This document shows positions 41,001 through 42,141 of a stretch of 42,141 nt of DNA, in pieces. Position 1 is the stretch's first letter; every line of letters starts with the position of its first letter. Made by a program: the position numbers and the translations under genes. Origin of the DNA: an uncultured Clostridia bacterium (GTDB lineage Bacteria > Bacillota > Clostridia > TANB77 > CAG-508); contig CANQAH010000007.1 in NCBI GenBank assembly GCA_947588885.1, positions 1-42,141 on the forward strand, in the 5' to 3' direction. The notes below the pieces were generated by a model. The model was not told the DNA's origin. It did no database searches and saw only the letters and a program-made list of their open reading frames with translations.

Positions 41001-42141
41001 AGTAAATAGGAATATAAAACAAAATGAAAATGATTACGTTAACAATAGAGAGCCATGTAATTAACTAATATAATAAAAAATTTGTGTGTAAGTATAGAAT
41101 TAAAAAAGTGTATTAGAAATTGTAAAAAAGAAAAAAATTAAAAATAAAGTCAAAAACAGAAATAAATCCAAAAAGGAAAAATTGATAAATAAAAAATAAA
41201 TTAAAAATAAGATTAGAAATTAAAAACAGAAAATTAAAAACAGAAAATTAAAAACTAAAATTTGAAAATTAAAAATTGAAAACAGCAAATTGAAAATCAA
41301 AATTTAAAATTTTAAAATCATAAAATCAAAAATAAAAATTAAAATTAAAAATCCAAAATTTAAAAATAAAAATAATAATAAAAATCAAAAATAAAAATAA
41401 TAATTAAAAAATAAGAATCGAAAATTAAAATTAAAAAATCAGAAATCAAAAATCAGAAATCAAAAAATTAAAAATCAAAAATAAAAATCAAAAATTAGAA
41501 ATCAAAAATCAGAAATTAAAAATTAAGAATTGAAAATTAGAAATTAAAAAATTAGAAGTTGAAAATTAATGATTAAAAATTAGAAAGAAAAAAATAAAAT
41601 GATAAATTTAGTGAATAAAAAATTAATTTCTAAATTAAAAAGTAATAATACAAAATTGTAATAAAACTCTTTTCAAATTGGCTCAAAAAATTTTGCCAAA
41701 AAGATAAAAAGTGAAAATCTAGTTAAATATTTTTAGTAAAAAAAGATGTTAAATAGAGTAAAAAAATAAATATAATTTAATTAAGTAGGAATTAAATTTT
41801 TACTTAGTATATGTAGTGATATAAGAATTAAAAATTTTTTTTCAGTAAGGGTAAATAGGAATATAAAACAAAATGGAAATGATTACGTTAACAATGGAGA
41901 GCCATGCAATTAACTAATATAATAAAAAAATTTGTGTGCAGGCATAGGATTAAAAATGGGAATAAAAATTGTAAAAAAATAAAGTCAAAAACAGAAATAA
42001 ATCCAAATAGGAAAAATTAATAAATAAAAAATATAAATTAAAAATAAGATCAGAAATTAAAAATTAAAAACAGAAACTTAAAAACTAAAAATTGAAAAAT
42101 AAAAATTAAAAACTAAAAATAGAAAAATAAAAATAGAAAAC
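38060..42141 (+). repeat. A-rich, low-complexity degenerate complex tandem repeat (continues past the window)
   Basis: AAATTAAAAAT-type microrepeats interspersed with a recurring conserved segment: TTAATTTCTAAAT at 38381, 38908, 39731, 40764, 41623; CATG(T/C)AATTAACTAATATAATAAAAAA at 38492, 40021, 41054, 41903. No substantial ORFs. Confidence 0.9.

Noticed and set aside
38060-42141. CRISPR-like or coding interpretation of the repetitive right end
   Set aside because: No regular repeat/spacer periodicity, no cas genes, spacing of anchors varies 0.5-1.0 kb, and no ORFs; better described as a degenerate tandem satellite.

Overview
The window is the chromosomal replication-origin region of a very AT-rich Firmicute/Clostridia-like bacterium (inferred from gene content and order). 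Left of the origin, mostly on the minus strand, lie dnaX (partial), SRP RNA, tadA, a spore-photoproduct-lyase-like radical SAM gene, an ABC exporter, tRNA-Arg, gyrA, gyrB, recF, dnaN and dnaA. Right of it, on the plus strand, lie rpmH, rnpA, yidD, yidC, jag, mnmE, mnmG, rsmG, parA, parB and two tRNA-Ser genes. The dnaA-dnaN gap has a textbook unwinding module: an AT-rich tract, then TAG/TAT DnaA-trios, then DnaA boxes. The main anomaly is a set of type IV secretion (T4SS)-like genes in two blocks flanking gyrA. The plus-strand block is a small ORF, virD4, a virB2-like pilin, virB6/trbL-like and virB3/PrgI-like genes, followed by dnaD-dnaC. The minus-strand block, between gyrB and gyrA, is a TraC-like gene with a probable ATA start, virB4, a CpaE-like degenerate P-loop protein and an unknown ORF. 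No relaxase, integrase or cell-wall hydrolase is visible, so this looks like a resident, non-mobile T4SS-derived system. Other signals are a dispersed ~150-bp multi-hairpin intergenic repeat (one copy supplies the DnaC C-terminus), a DnaA-box cluster before parA, and a ~4.2-kb A-rich degenerate complex tandem repeat at the right end. All calls are by eye from sequence and translated ORFs; no database search was run.
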